From NCBI GenBank assembly GCA_003263845.1, contig JYJN01000079.1, forward strand, positions 1 to 47,516: DNA of 47,516 bases. Direction: 5' to 3'. Below, piece by piece: positions 28,178 to 41,422 of this stretch (position 1 is its first letter; every line of letters begins with the position of its first letter). The notes under the pieces are model-generated. The model worked only from the letters and a program-made list of their open reading frames with translations, searched no databases and was not told the origin of the DNA. The position numbers were made by a program, and so were the translations under genes. This stretch comes from Vibrio aestivus. Its GTDB lineage: Bacteria > Pseudomonadota > Gammaproteobacteria > Enterobacterales > Vibrionaceae.

Positions 28178-28193
28178 TCGGTCACGTGACCGA
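28178..28193. promoter_or_regulatory. Perfect 16-bp palindrome upstream of the TSUP gene
   Basis: TCGGTCACGTGACCGA is fully self-complementary. It lies in the 88-bp gap between dinG and the TSUP gene, with no T-run on the minus strand, so it looks more like an operator than a terminator. The regulator is not known. Confidence 0.55.
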
Positions 28194-28223
28194 GTCTTGA
28201 TCTATGGTTGTAAGGTAGAGCAT

Positions 28224-30300
28224 CTAATATTCAATAGTCCGTTTGAATGGCGGAAGCGAATCAATCAGAGCTTTGCCGTATCGTTTGGTGACTATGCGTC
28301 GATCAAGCAGCACAACTCTACCAGAATCTCTTTCTTTACGCAGTAAACGGCCAACCGATTGAATGAGCTTTTTACTGGCTTCTGGCACCGCTATTTGCAT
28401 AAATGGGTTACCACCTTTCTGCTCAATGTATTCAGCATGCGCCTGTTCTACCGGAGACGTGGGCACAGCAAATGGAATCTTAGTGATGATTAAGTTTTCC
28501 AAAAGTTCGCCCGGCAAGTCCAATCCTTCTGAAAAGCTGCCTGTTCCAAACAACACACTGGTCTTTTGACATTGAACTAAGGTTTTATGTTTATTGAGAA
28601 TTTCCGTTCTGGAAGCATCGCCTTGAACCTGCAATGCCCATCCTTTTTTAACAAACAACTTTGCAAGAGCTTCAGCAACCTGATTCATTTGCCAGTATGA
28701 AGAGAATAATACTAAGTTCGCCTTCTTGTCTTCGATTAACTTAGGCAAAAGATCAATAAGATATTCTGTAAACTGCGGAGCCTGAGGTTCGTACTTCATA
28801 TTTGGTATATAGAGCTCAGCTTGATTTTGATAATCAAACGGAGAAGCTAATGCTAAAAATTGAGTACCTGAATCCGGTTTGTCACTCAGACCTGCCTGAT
28901 GACAAAAGAATGAGAATGAGTTCAATGCACGAATGGTAGCGGAGACGAGAACAGCGCCCACACATCGGCTCCAGATTAGTTGATCTAACTGCCAGCCCAC
29001 TTCGAGCGGAGACACATTAACAATGATGTCGTCTTCTTGTTCTGGATGAAGCTCTAACCAGCGGGCGAGAGGAGCGCCTTTTTTCTCGTTTGGGCTCTGC
29101 CATCAGATTCCAGACTTGCGCTAGATTTTCCGTTCTTTGGATATAGAAGCCAATTTCAGCCAATGCAGGCTCAGCAAGTCGACTACTGAGTTCTCCATCT
29201 TTCACGCGCTCAGCAATCAGGTCGGCAATTTTACCTACCGCTTGATTGGCTTTATTACTCAGCACTTTCAACTGTTTCGATTCTTCCTCTAACCATGAAG
29301 GTAGATCACCATGTTCGAATCGGTACTGCTTCTCTTCAAAGAGTGTAGGGTCGAACTGCTTACTTAATTGCTTAAGCGAAGGAATAAGTTCTTGAACCGA
29401 ATTTTGCAGCTCATTTCTAAAACGCGCCACGCGCTTTTCATCGGCAAGACCAGAAAATTTGGTTATCGACTGATTTAGTCTCTCAAGCCAAGATGCCGCA
29501 CCTTTAAGGCTGGCTGCAGCAGACGAGTGGTCGCGAGCAACTTTCGGCAGATGATGCGCTTCATCGAACACGTAGATCGTATTGTTGGGCTCGGGAAGGA
29601 TAACGCCGCCACCAAGGTTTACGTCCGCCATCACTAAGCTGTGGTTAGCAATAATGACATCGGCTTTATCAAGTTCTGAACGGGCTTTTTGAAATGGACA
29701 ACCCCGATGAGCGGGCATGCTGTTGTTGCAGCTATGCTTATCGCTAACAATGATTTGCCACAGCTCATCTTTGATAGGAGTCGGCCACGAGTCTCTATCG
29801 CCATCCCATTTGCTTTGTGCAAAGGCCTTATACATCCGCTCAAACAGTTCAACGTCGACTTTTTTAGGTTTGGTTTCAAACATAGCGAGCTGGCCACCGT
29901 CGGCACCGCATGCTGTAGCGAGTTTTTCCGCGCAGCAATAACGCTGCCTGCCTTTGGCCAAAATAAACGAGAACTCACGGTCACTGAGCCTTCTATATAG
30001 AGGGAGGTCTTTATTAACCAGTTGTTCCTGAAGGGCAACGGTTGCGGTTGAAATGACCACTTTACGGTTGTTATGAACCGCAACGGGGATGGCCGCCATA
30101 AGATAAGCGAGTGATTTACCAATCCCTGTTCCTGCTTCGGCGACGATAGTGCGGTTTGACTTGTGATGATCCCCACACAGTGTTTTTGCGATTTCTGCAA
30201 CCAAGTAATTTTGGGAACGTCGAGGTATAAAATTATCGAGTTGACTCTGCAAACATTGATAACTATGACGAATGGATTTTTGAATATTGCTGGATGGCAT
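28224..30300 (-). CDS. dinG: ATP-dependent DNA helicase DinG, one apparent insertion
   Basis: XPD-like 5'-3' superfamily 2 helicase with an iron-sulphur cluster that unwinds R-loops and fork structures. Walker A EAGTGIGKS at 55-63, DEAH at 246-249 (YVFDEAHH), cysteines at 122/123, 131, 191 and 201 as candidate cluster ligands. The C-terminal helicase half has LFSSYWQMNQVAEAL, TGSFSEGLDLPGE and QSVGRLLRKERDSG. An extra A in an A6 run near 29077-29083 splits it: the restored junction is MAEPKREKGAPLARWLEL. The total of 691 residues fits the family. No SOS (LexA) box was recognised upstream. Confidence 0.95.
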
Positions 30301-30799
30301 AGTGTGACCTACTTAACGGGGCCGTGACTATAGCACAGATCTCTAGACAAAACTCTTGGTGCGAAATTGAATGCTTTTCAGTGAAATGTAGATCTTGTTC
30401 ACAAAAAATGTGCGTTTCTTCAATGAGTTGAAATTAATTCAAAATGTAAAAAATATAAGTCGATGTTATACGTAACAATACAGTCATAAATTCCAATTAT
30501 TAACATTAATACCATAAAATGCAGTTATTTATTTTGAAAATGTAATTTAATTAAATTTTCATAAAACTTTCGACGCGCTTCAAAATAACACCAATTTTGC
30601 CATTAAGTTATTGATTTTAATGTATTTCATTTATTTTTATATAACTTTTTAGTTTATTTGACATGCCGAATATTCTTTTGCAATCTAGCCACCGAGTTTA
30701 CTGATGTGAGTACCAAGCCAAAGAGCAAGGGCGACATCAAAAAATATAAAGGGAACCGGATAAGGATTTCCCATCTTAAAGAAAAGGCAGTGGATTATT
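30301..30799. other. AT-rich promoter and leader of the OmpU/OmpL-type porin
   Basis: About 500 bp without a gene. It contains a near-perfect 27-bp AT dyad (30535-30561), a perfect TTGACA at 30658-30663 with only a poor -10 (CAATCT) 17 bp later, and a likely long leader of over 100 nt. The leader has a GGGAA/TTCCC hairpin (about 30750-30772) before the start codon. Confidence 0.5.
30535..30561. promoter_or_regulatory. 27-bp AT-rich dyad upstream of the porin
   Basis: The arms TGAAAAT...ATTTTCA and TAATT...AATTA pair at 12 of 13 positions around a central T at 30548. It contains TNAAA-like elements reminiscent of ToxR-regulated porin promoters. Function is inference. Confidence 0.45.
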
Positions 30800-31747
30800 A
30801 TGAAAAAGACTCTAGTAGCTCTAGCAGTACTTGCAGCGGGTTCTGCGCAAGCAGGCATCACTCTTTACGATCAAGACGACGTAAGCGTTTCTCTTGGTGG
30901 TGACCTAGAAGTTGTATACCTAAAAGGTACAGCAGACGGTTCTGAGTTTGGTCAAGAACTTCAAGATGCTGATTTCAGCTTCGACGTACGTTACGCAACA
31001 ACATCTGACTTCTCTGTTGGTGCATTCTGGGAATTCAGCGGTGACAAAGGTCAAGCTGACACAGGTAACGCATACTTTGGTTTCTACAGCGACAACTACG
31101 GTTCATTGAAAGTAGGTAAGCTAGATACAGTTCTTGACGATGCTGGTATCGGTAGCGACTACCAATTCGGTGTGTCTGACTTCTTCGACAACGCTGACTT
31201 CGGCGGCAAAGAGTCTGCACGTTACGACTTCGATAACGGTGACTTCTACGCAGGTCTTGGCTTCAGCCAAAACAAATCTTCTGGTAAAGATTTCTACGGT
31301 GAAGACGGTACTCTAATCGACGGTCGTGTTGGTGCTCGTTTTGCAGACCTAGATGTTGTTGCTTACGCTGGTCAAGCTGACGCTAAAGGCGATGCAGTAG
31401 ACAACAGCAACAAGATCACTCTACTAGCTCTAGAAGCTTCTTACGCACTAGATGCTGTAAACGTACAAATCGGTTACTACGATATCGCTGCTAAAGGCTC
31501 TATCAAGAATACTAAAGGTGGTAACACTTTCGCACTAGCTGCTGACTACACTGTTGAAGCTTGGACTTTTGCAGCGGGTGTTGATACAACTGATTTCGAC
31601 CTAGCTGGTAAAGAAGACGAAGTACACGGTTTTGTTAACGCTGGTTACGGCATCGCGCCAAACACTACTCTATACGCAGAAGTAGGTTTCACAGACGTTG
31701 ATAACTCTGAAACTGGTCTAGCTTTCGGTGTTAAAGCTGACTTCTAA
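30800..31747 (+). CDS. OmpU/OmpL-type outer-membrane porin
   Basis: 315-residue outer-membrane porin. Signal peptide MKKTLVALAVLAAGSAQA; the mature start GITLYDQDDVSVSLGGDLEV is the first barrel strand. YGSLKVGKLDTVLDD matches the loop-L3 region of porins, and the C-terminus LAFGVKADF ends in Phe. The codon choice is strikingly biased to preferred codons (many -TAC, -AAC, -GAC), as for one of the most abundant envelope proteins. It resembles the Vibrio/Photobacterium OmpL/OmpU group; I cannot assign which. A terminator follows at once. Confidence 0.92.
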   Translation: MKKTLVALAVLAAGSAQAGITLYDQDDVSVSLGGDLEVVYLKGTADGSEFGQELQDADFSFDVRYATTSDFSVGAFWEFSGDKGQADTGNAYFGFYSDNYGSLKVGKLDTVLDDAGIGSDYQFGVSDFFDNADFGGKESARYDFDNGDFYAGLGFSQNKSSGKDFYGEDGTLIDGRVGARFADLDVVAYAGQADAKGDAVDNSNKITLLALEASYALDAVNVQIGYYDIAAKGSIKNTKGGNTFALAADYTVEAWTFAAGVDTTDFDLAGKEDEVHGFVNAGYGIAPNTTLYAEVGFTDVDNSETGLAFGVKADF

Positions 31748-31779
31748 GATTCAAAAGAATTTCTTTTGAAATCGAATCT

Positions 31780-31805
31780 AAAGCCACCGTAAGGTGGCTT
31801 TTTGT
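31780..31805 (+). terminator. Rho-independent terminator of the porin gene
   Basis: Stem AAGCCACC/GGTGGCTT with GTAA loop and T5. It is preceded by another inverted repeat, TTCAAAAGAA-TTTCTTTTGAA (31750-31770). The next gene starts about 15 bp downstream, so some read-through is possible. Confidence 0.9.
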
Positions 31806-31819
31806 TTAAAGGTGGACTT

Positions 31820-32437
31820 ATGAAATTTTGGTTGAGCTTGTTTTTAAGTTTGAGTTTTTGCTCTGTTGCTCTCGCGGCGGAGTTAGAAACAGAAAGAGGT
31901 CTCTATATATTGGCAGTTAATGGCGAAGTAGAGGGCTTTGAGGATTACAGCTCTCCTTTGTCGCAAGGCAGTAATCAAGTCGTCATCCAGGTCAACCGCA
32001 AAGTAGGCAAAGGAAACAGTGCTTCTGTTTTTAAATCCAAACCCTATGTATTGACATTTGAAGCAGCAGCTAGCGACACGATTTCTATTAAGGGCCCAAA
32101 ACTTTATAGTTACGAAGGTGCTAAACGTACGTTTTCTTCAGACCCAGAGTGGGTAGTGACTAAAAACGGTAAAGAGACGGAATTCACCTCAGTAGTGTTA
32201 CCTTCAGTCTCAACGGTACTTCCAGATTTTGCAATTGAGCGTTCACTAAAAGAGTTCAATAAGTCCAAAATAGTGGATACTGCAGTGCCAAGTGATAATG
32301 CTAAGGTGTTGAGTGCGCCAGCCATGCCAGTGGAGCAAACAACAGGTGCCGTGCTAAATCAATTGAAAGCCCTATATGAAGCAGCTTCTCCGGAAGAGAG
32401 AAAAAGTTTTCGACGTTGGATCGTTGATTACGAATAA
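31820..32437 (+). CDS. DUF2057 (YccT/UPF0319) family exported protein
   Basis: 205 residues with a signal peptide (MKFWLSLFLSLSFCSVALA) and a mature start LETERGLYILAVNGEVEGF typical of the DUF2057 family. The family is periplasmic and of unknown role; E. coli YccT has been reported to affect curli. I use the ATG at 31820 preceded by AGGTGG, rather than an in-frame TTG at 31802. It ends EERKSFRRWIVDYE, matching the family C-terminal helix. It lies directly after the porin terminator. Confidence 0.85.
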   Translation: MKFWLSLFLSLSFCSVALAAELETERGLYILAVNGEVEGFEDYSSPLSQGSNQVVIQVNRKVGKGNSASVFKSKPYVLTFEAAASDTISIKGPKLYSYEGAKRTFSSDPEWVVTKNGKETEFTSVVLPSVSTVLPDFAIERSLKEFNKSKIVDTAVPSDNAKVLSAPAMPVEQTTGAVLNQLKALYEAASPEERKSFRRWIVDYE

Positions 32438-32488
32438 TATAGTTTAGGCAGAGCGCAAGTTACCTCTGCCTTTTTCTATTGGGACTTG

Positions 32489-33777
<1,289 letters not shown>

Positions 33778-33809
33778 GAAGAATCTCTTTGTGATTAATT
33801 TTTGTTCAG

Positions 33810-33842
33810 TTGTAAACTAAGAAAAATATCAATGGTTGACAG
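33810..33842. promoter_or_regulatory. BirA operator between bioA and bioB, with the bioB -35
   Basis: TTGTAAACT (33810-33818), 15 bp, GGTTGACAG (33834-33842), against the consensus TTGTAAACC-N15/16-GGTTTACAA. The right half overlaps a perfect -35 TTGACA (33836-33841), followed 16 bp later by TAGACT (33858-33863), so BirA-biotinyl-AMP would block the bioB promoter. Confidence 0.85.
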
Positions 33843-33941
33843 TTTAACCTCTGAGGGTAGACTAGCCAACTAGATTTGATAGCGCCTCGCGTAAAGTCAC
33901 ACCAATACCTTTACTGGCGTCGTATCACCCATAATCAATAA

Positions 33942-33959
33942 GCGCTGATCAGACAGCGC
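33942..33959. other. Stem-loop in the bioB leader
   Basis: GCGCTG-ATCAGA-CAGCGC, perfect 6-bp stem, about 20 nt before the bioB start codon. Function unknown. Confidence 0.5.
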
Positions 33960-33979
33960 AATATCGAGAAGGAAGACAC

Positions 33980-35032
33980 GTGGAAGTTCGTCATGATTGG
34001 ACGGTCGCAGAAGTTCGCACTCTGTTAGAAAAGCCGTTTATGGATCTACTCTTTGAAGCACAAACCGTTCACCGCCAATATCAGCAACACAACTACGTAC
34101 AAGTCAGTACTCTACTTTCTATCAAAACTGGCGCTTGTCCCGAAGATTGTAAGTACTGTCCACAAAGCGCTCGTTATACAACGGATATTGAAAAAGAACG
34201 CCTCATGGAAGTTGAGCGTGTTTTGGATGCGGCAACTAAGGCTAAAAATGCAGGCTCGACGCGTTTCTGTATGGGTGCTGCTTGGAAAAATCCAAAACAA
34301 CGTGACATGCCACATCTGACTCAGATGATTAAAGGCGTAAAAGGCATGGGGCTAGAGACGTGTATGACACTGGGTATGTTGACCAGTGATCAAGCGGAGC
34401 AGTTAGCTGATGCAGGCCTAGATTACTACAACCACAACCTAGATACCTCTCCTGAATTCTATGGCAACATCATTACCACTCGTACCTATCAAGATCGCTT
34501 AGACACACTCTCTCACGTTCGTGATGCGGGGATGAAGATTTGCTCGGGTGGTATTATTGGTATGGGTGAGAGCACTAATGATCGCGCAGGTCTTTTAGTC
34601 GAGCTAGCTAATTTACCGACTCACCCAGAAAGTGTGCCGATTAACATGCTAGTGAAAGTGAAGGGCACCCCCCTTGAAGAAGTCGATGATGTAGACCCGT
34701 TTGATTTCATCCGACTAATTGCAATTGCTCGTATTATGATGCCACAGTCGGCAGTACGTTTGTCTGCTGGTCGTGAAAACATGAATGAACAGATGCAAGC
34801 ACTGTGTTTCATGGCCGGTGCCAACTCTATCTTCTATGGCTGCAAGCTACTGACTACACCAAACCCTTCTGAAGACAAGGACATGATGCTGTTTGACAAA
34901 CTTGGCATCAACAGTCAACAAGTCTCTCAGAAACCAGACGAGATTGAAGAAAACGACCTACTAGATCGCGTAGTCGAACGTGTTGCTGCACGTCCAACGA
35001 AAGATGATCTCTTCTATGACGCGAGCGTTTGA
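33980..35032 (+). CDS. bioB: Biotin synthase
   Basis: Radical-SAM enzyme that inserts sulphur into dethiobiotin; 350 residues. Cluster motif C53-x3-C57-x2-C60 ([16 protein letters not shown]), with the family blocks [37 protein letters not shown] and [15 protein letters not shown]. The start is a GTG at 33980 preceded by AGGAAG; the protein begins [15 protein letters not shown] as in relatives. It is the first gene of bioBFCD, overlapping bioF by 17 bp. Confidence 0.97.
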   Translation: MEVRHDWTVAEVRTLLEKPFMDLLFEAQTVHRQYQQHNYVQVSTLLSIKTGACPEDCKYCPQSARYTTDIEKERLMEVERVLDAATKAKNAGSTRFCMGAAWKNPKQRDMPHLTQMIKGVKGMGLETCMTLGMLTSDQAEQLADAGLDYYNHNLDTSPEFYGNIITTRTYQDRLDTLSHVRDAGMKICSGGIIGMGESTNDRAGLLVELANLPTHPESVPINMLVKVKGTPLEEVDDVDPFDFIRLIAIARIMMPQSAVRLSAGRENMNEQMQALCFMAGANSIFYGCKLLTTPNPSEDKDMMLFDKLGINSQQVSQKPDEIEENDLLDRVVERVAARPTKDDLFYDASV

Positions 35033-36170
35033 TCTTCGAATCAAGCAAGCCCTTGACGAACGTTTTCAGAAAGGGCTTAGCCGTCAGTTGCACATGTTCG
35101 ACAGTGCCCAAGCTCCGCATATAAAGCGTGACGGAGAAGCGCTCGTTAACTTTTCCAGTAATGATTACCTAGGTCTTGCGAGTGATGAAGATTTAAAACG
35201 CGCTTGGCAAGAGGGGCTGGATCGCTATGGATGTGGCAGTGGTGCGTCCCCTTTAGTAACGGGATTTGATTACGCACATCATCAGTTAGAGCAAACTTTA
35301 TGTGAATGGCTCGGCTTTGACCGCGCGATACTGTTTAGTTCTGGCTTTTCTGCCAATCAGGCGCTTTTGTTTTCTCTAATGCAGAAAGGCGATACGCTCT
35401 TACAAGACAAGCTTAACCATGCCTCATTGATGGAGGCGGGGATGTTGTCTCCTGCGACTATGAGGCGCTTTAAGCACAATGATGTTGACCACTTACAAAG
35501 TCTGCTTGATGTCAGCGAAACGCAGTTTGTTGTCACCGAAGGCGTGTTTAGTATGGACGGAGATTTAGCACCTCTGTCCGCCATTAAAAAAGTGTGCACT
35601 GATAATTCCGTTTTGATAGTCGACGACGCTCATGGCGTTGGACAGCTTGGGCCCGAAGGCAAGGGCAGTTGCGCTTATGCGGGAATAAACCCTGATATTT
35701 TGGTGGTGACATTTGGTAAAGCGTTTGGGTTATCTGGAGCGGCCATATTATGTAACAGTCAGGTTGGGGACTATCTCACTCAGTTTGCTCGTCACCATGT
35801 TTATTCCACAGCCATGCCTCCGTCTTTGGCCCATGCGTTAACGTGTGCGGCAAAGAAACTTAGAGGTGAGCAGTGGCGTAGGGATAAACTTGTTGAGTTG
35901 CAAGCTTGTTATCACGAGAGTCTATCCGACTTAGAAGGCTACGTTGAAACGCAAACGGCTATTAAGCCAGTTGTGATTGGCGACAGTGTTAACGCTGTGA
36001 AGCTTTCAAAACGGTTAGCATCGGACAAATGTTGGGTGAGCGCAATTCGTCCACCAACTGTCCCTGTTGGAACGTCGCGGCTGCGAATTACACTAACGGT
36101 CAATCATACCCAACAGCAAATTGAACATTTAGCGCGTAGTATTCGCCGTAACATGGAGTGTGTTAAATGA
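35016..36170 (+). CDS. bioF: 8-amino-7-oxononanoate synthase
   Basis: PLP-dependent condensation of pimeloyl-ACP with alanine, 384 residues from the ATG at 35016 ([17 protein letters not shown]). The longer reading frame from 34980 would overlap bioB by 53 bp and adds no family sequence. Motifs: [11 protein letters not shown] at 44-54, [19 protein letters not shown] at about 202-212, and the PLP lysine K235 in VVTFGKAFG. The C-terminal [18 protein letters not shown] is typical. Its stop overlaps the bioC start (ATGA). Confidence 0.96.
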   Translation: MTRAFDLRIKQALDERFQKGLSRQLHMFDSAQAPHIKRDGEALVNFSSNDYLGLASDEDLKRAWQEGLDRYGCGSGASPLVTGFDYAHHQLEQTLCEWLGFDRAILFSSGFSANQALLFSLMQKGDTLLQDKLNHASLMEAGMLSPATMRRFKHNDVDHLQSLLDVSETQFVVTEGVFSMDGDLAPLSAIKKVCTDNSVLIVDDAHGVGQLGPEGKGSCAYAGINPDILVVTFGKAFGLSGAAILCNSQVGDYLTQFARHHVYSTAMPPSLAHALTCAAKKLRGEQWRRDKLVELQACYHESLSDLEGYVETQTAIKPVVIGDSVNAVKLSKRLASDKCWVSAIRPPTVPVGTSRLRITLTVNHTQQQIEHLARSIRRNMECVK

Positions 36171-37033
36171 ATTATGCCATCGCAGAAGTCTCCATATCTG
36201 AAGCCTCGATCACTGAAACCTCAATGTCAGAGGAAGAAAGTGCCATGGCTGAATGCTTGTTGACTGATGAAAAATCTGCCATTGCTCAAGCTTTTAGCCG
36301 AGCGGCAAACAGCTACGATCAACACGCAGAATTTCAAAGAGATGTTGGTCATCGTTTGCTCGATCTCCTTCCTAAGTCACTTACGGGTAAAGTCGTGCTG
36401 GATTTAGGGTGTGGGACTGGCTACTTCTCTCGTTTACTGCAAGAGAGAGGGGCGCAAGTGATTTGTGCGGACTTGTCGCAGGCAATGCTTAGTCAAGCAC
36501 AGCACCGTTGTGGTGATAAAGGTATGACTTACCTACTTGCGGATGCAGAGTCGCTACCTCTTGAATCTAACTCAGTAGATTTTGTTTTCTCAAGCCTTGC
36601 ATTGCAATGGTGTTCGAGTTTGGCTGCGCCACTAAGTGAAATCCGTCGAGTGACCAAGCCCTTGGGGCAAGCAGCATTTTCGACATTGCTTGATGGCTCT
36701 TTATATGAGCTTAAGTGCGCTTGGTCAAAAATTGATTCACATCAACACGTCATAGACTTTGTGACTCTAAGTGACGTAAAAATTGCGTTAGCGCAATCTA
36801 AGTGTGACGAGCATCACCTAAACTTGCCCGAAATTACGGTTTGGTATTCTTCTGCTCTTTCTTTAATGAGAGATCTTAAAGGCATTGGCGCTGGCCATGT
36901 GAGTGGTCGCTCGCAAGGTTTAACCAGTAGACGTACGCTTCTGAATGTAGAGAAGGAATATCAAACGTTCAAAAACCATCAGGGTCTTCTACCTGCAACT
37001 TATCAGGTTTGTTTAGGGGTTATTCAATTATGA
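36167..37033 (+). CDS. bioC: Malonyl-ACP O-methyltransferase
   Basis: SAM-dependent methyltransferase that starts pimelate assembly by methylating malonyl-ACP. It has SAM motif [17 protein letters not shown], then [12 protein letters not shown] and [12 protein letters not shown]; the C-terminal [12 protein letters not shown] is typical. The ATG at 36167 gives 288 residues with a low-complexity head rich in Ser/Thr/Glu ([17 protein letters not shown]). An internal ATG at 36245 ([14 protein letters not shown]) begins where family similarity begins and has AGGAAGAA upstream. Both starts are plausible; the ATGA overlap with bioF favours the first. Confidence 0.92.
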   Translation: MNYAIAEVSISEASITETSMSEEESAMAECLLTDEKSAIAQAFSRAANSYDQHAEFQRDVGHRLLDLLPKSLTGKVVLDLGCGTGYFSRLLQERGAQVICADLSQAMLSQAQHRCGDKGMTYLLADAESLPLESNSVDFVFSSLALQWCSSLAAPLSEIRRVTKPLGQAAFSTLLDGSLYELKCAWSKIDSHQHVIDFVTLSDVKIALAQSKCDEHHLNLPEITVWYSSALSLMRDLKGIGAGHVSGRSQGLTSRRTLLNVEKEYQTFKNHQGLLPATYQVCLGVIQL

Positions 37034-37710
37034 TTGATGCATTTTTTATTGCGGGTACGGATACCGATGTTGGTAAAACAGTCGCGTCTAAAGCGATTCT
37101 TCACGCGTTAGCGGAAAAAGGTTATTCAACCATTGGTTATAAACCAGTAGCTGCTGGCTGCGATCAAACAGAGCAAGGGTTGAGAAACTCTGATGCTTTA
37201 CATTTACAAAAAGCCGCCACCGTTGAGATGCCATACGATGATGTCAATCCGTATGCACTTGAGTTGCCAGCTTCGCCTCATATCGCGGCTAGACGAGAGA
37301 ATGCGTCAATTGAGTATGGCGTGCTGAGCGATAAGCTTGCATTGCACAAAACACAGGCGGATTGCGTATTAGTTGAAGGTGCTGGTGGATGGCGCGTGCC
37401 TGTTTCAATGGACGACTGTCTGTCGACATGGGTTAAACAAGAGCAGCTTCCTGTGATTTTGGTTGTGGGTATTAAGCTTGGCTGTCTGAGCCATGCGATG
37501 CTGACGGCTGAGATAATTAAAGCTGACGGTCTGAACTTAGTTGGTTGGGTTGCCAACCGAGTGAATCCTGGCACTGAAAATTACGCTGACATTATTGAGC
37601 ATCTTGAAGCAAACATTGATGCACCTAAGATTGGCGAAATCCCTTATATTCCAAGTGCTAAGCGTGTGGGGCTTGGAAAATATATCAATCTTGACCGATT
37701 GAAAAAGTAA
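37030..37710 (+). CDS. bioD: Dethiobiotin synthetase
   Basis: ATP-dependent carboxylation and ring closure of diaminopelargonate, 226 residues. P-loop GTDTDVGKT at 9-17, GYKPVAAG, and the [12 protein letters not shown] block. The ATG at 37030 overlaps the bioC stop (ATGA); an in-frame start at 37009 lies inside bioC. It is the last gene of bioBFCD, followed by a strong terminator. Confidence 0.97.
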   Translation: MIDAFFIAGTDTDVGKTVASKAILHALAEKGYSTIGYKPVAAGCDQTEQGLRNSDALHLQKAATVEMPYDDVNPYALELPASPHIAARRENASIEYGVLSDKLALHKTQADCVLVEGAGGWRVPVSMDDCLSTWVKQEQLPVILVVGIKLGCLSHAMLTAEIIKADGLNLVGWVANRVNPGTENYADIIEHLEANIDAPKIGEIPYIPSAKRVGLGKYINLDRLKK

Positions 37711-37736
37711 CGTAGTTACTAAAATACAGAACGCAC

Positions 37737-37768
37737 AAAAAAGGGCTGCACGATATGCAGCCCTTTTG
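37737..37768. terminator. Terminator of the bioBFCD operon (bidirectional)
   Basis: Perfect 12-bp stem AAAAGGGCTGCA/TGCAGCCCTTTT with a 5-nt loop. It also ends the convergent small gene at 37781-37948. Confidence 0.92.
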
Positions 37769-37780
37769 CGTATTTGGCAA

Positions 37781-37948
37781 TTACTTCTCAGAGGTGAGTC
37801 CGAGTAGTGAATATTGAGTATCAATCACTTGTTCTTGCTTCTTAAGCTCTTCCTCAATACCGAGTTGTTGCTTTGCTTCATCTTCAGTGATACCTAGGTG
37901 ACAGCAAAGTAAATCAATAGCCATTTGGTAGTTGTTAGCTTCAACCAT
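37781..37948 (-). CDS. Small acidic protein of unknown function (55 aa)
   Basis: ATG at 37948 with AAAGGAAA upstream, stop at 37781, 55 residues: MVEANNYQMAIDLLCCHLGI, then a charged helix TEDEAKQQLGIEEELKKQEQ and the end SLLGLTSEK. The sequence looks helical with vicinal Cys at 15-16. The good ribosome site, coding-like composition and the shared bidirectional terminator support a real gene. I do not recognise a family. Confidence 0.68.
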   Translation of the reverse strand: MVEANNYQMAIDLLCCHLGITEDEAKQQLGIEEELKKQEQVIDTQYSLLGLTSEK

Positions 37949-38211
37949 AATAGTTTCCTTTCTTTATCTAGGGCTGAAATCCTATATCTAAGGTGAATCT
38001 AGTCTTTTTGATGGATTTCGACAATACGACTAAAGTCTACATGCAGGTATTATTCGGTTAATTCGTGATCACCTCCGCTGTTTGTTGCAGTCGACATCAA
38101 ATGTTGCAATTTATCACTTAACCTTGTTTTCTAAATCTACGACTATATATATAAGAAAGACCTAACGTAGTCGTTAGATAAAAATAATTATTATCCATTC
38201 GGAGAAAGTGA

Positions 38212-39093
38212 ATGAAGCGAGTAATGCTGTTCTTAGCAACTAACTTAGCCGTTATCCTGGTATTAAGTATTGTTTTGAATGTTTTGAGTGCTGTACTTGG
38301 AATCCAACTAGGCGGCGGAAGCACGTCAGGAATTCTATTGATGGCCGCTGTCTTTGGTTTTGGTGGCTCGTTCATCTCTTTAATGATGTCAAAGGGCATG
38401 GCTTTGCGCTCTGTTGGTGGCGTAGTGATCGAAAGCCCGCGCAATGAAACTGAGCATTGGCTGCTAGAGACGGTAAAACAACAGTCTCAACAGGTTGGGA
38501 TTGGGATGCCAACAGTTGCGATTTATGATTCGCCAGATATTAATGCGTTTGCAACGGGCGCTAAGCGTGATGATTCGTTAGTTGCAGTATCAACCGGCCT
38601 GCTACATAACATGACGCGTGATGAAGCCGAAGCAGTTCTTGCCCACGAAGTGAGCCATATTGCGAATGGTGATATGGTCACAATGACGTTAATGCAGGGT
38701 GTTGTGAACACCTTTGTTATCTTCCTATCACGTTTCATTGCAAATATCGTTGCATCGAATAATAGTGATGAGGAAGGCCAAGGCAGCAACACCATGGTTT
38801 ACTTTGGTGTTTCAATTGTCTTAGAGCTAGTGTTTGGCTTCCTAGCTAGCTTCATTACGATGTGGTATAGCCGTCATCGCGAGTTCCACGCGGACTACGG
38901 TGCGGCAAAACTAGTGGGTAAGCAAAAGATGATTGCTGCACTCGAACGTTTGAAAGTGAGCCACGAGCCACAGCTAGAAGGTTCTATGATGGCATTTGGT
39001 ATCAATGGTAAGCGCACCATGACGGAGCTTCTTATGAGCCACCCGCCGCTAGACAAGCGAATCAACGCGCTACGTAGTTACACCAACTGCTAG
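38212..39093 (+). CDS. htpX: Heat-shock membrane zinc metalloprotease HtpX
   Basis: Inner-membrane M48 protease that helps remove damaged membrane proteins, 293 residues (E. coli 293). Two N-terminal TM segments (about 4-30 and 38-58), HEXXH motif H145-EVSH149 with the third zinc ligand E224 in [13 protein letters not shown], and a further hydrophobic pair (about 160-180 and 197-218). CGGAGA-like ribosome site upstream. It is controlled by Cpx or sigma-32 in E. coli; I did not identify the promoter here. Confidence 0.97.
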   Translation: MKRVMLFLATNLAVILVLSIVLNVLSAVLGIQLGGGSTSGILLMAAVFGFGGSFISLMMSKGMALRSVGGVVIESPRNETEHWLLETVKQQSQQVGIGMPTVAIYDSPDINAFATGAKRDDSLVAVSTGLLHNMTRDEAEAVLAHEVSHIANGDMVTMTLMQGVVNTFVIFLSRFIANIVASNNSDEEGQGSNTMVYFGVSIVLELVFGFLASFITMWYSRHREFHADYGAAKLVGKQKMIAALERLKVSHEPQLEGSMMAFGINGKRTMTELLMSHPPLDKRINALRSYTNC

Positions 39094-39106
39094 TCGATTG
39101 ATTATG

Positions 39107-39133
39107 AAAAGGCCGCGTAATGCGGCCTTTTTT
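39107..39133 (+). terminator. Terminator of htpX
   Basis: GGCCGC/GCGGCC stem extended by A4 and T6, GTAAT loop. Confidence 0.92.
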
Positions 39134-39180
39134 GTATCGGCGTGTTTGCTGTGCGTTAATCGCTAATACAATTTGAATAC

Positions 39181-39211
39181 AAAAAAGGCTTCCCGAGGGA
39201 AGCCTTTCTAA
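39181..39211 (-). terminator. Terminator of purB
   Basis: Stem AAAGGCTTCC/GGAAGCCTTT with CGAG loop; on the minus strand it is followed by T-run (A6 on plus). Confidence 0.92.
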
Positions 39212-39223
39212 TTCATATAACGC

Positions 39224-41402
<2,179 letters not shown>

Positions 41403-41422
41403 GTTGGTGATACTCCTAAAAT

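Noticed and set aside
29070..29085. Programmed ribosomal frameshifting at the A6 run in dinG
   Set aside because: Restoring the family frame needs a +1 shift, while A-run slippage normally gives -1. Other DinG proteins are encoded without a shift.
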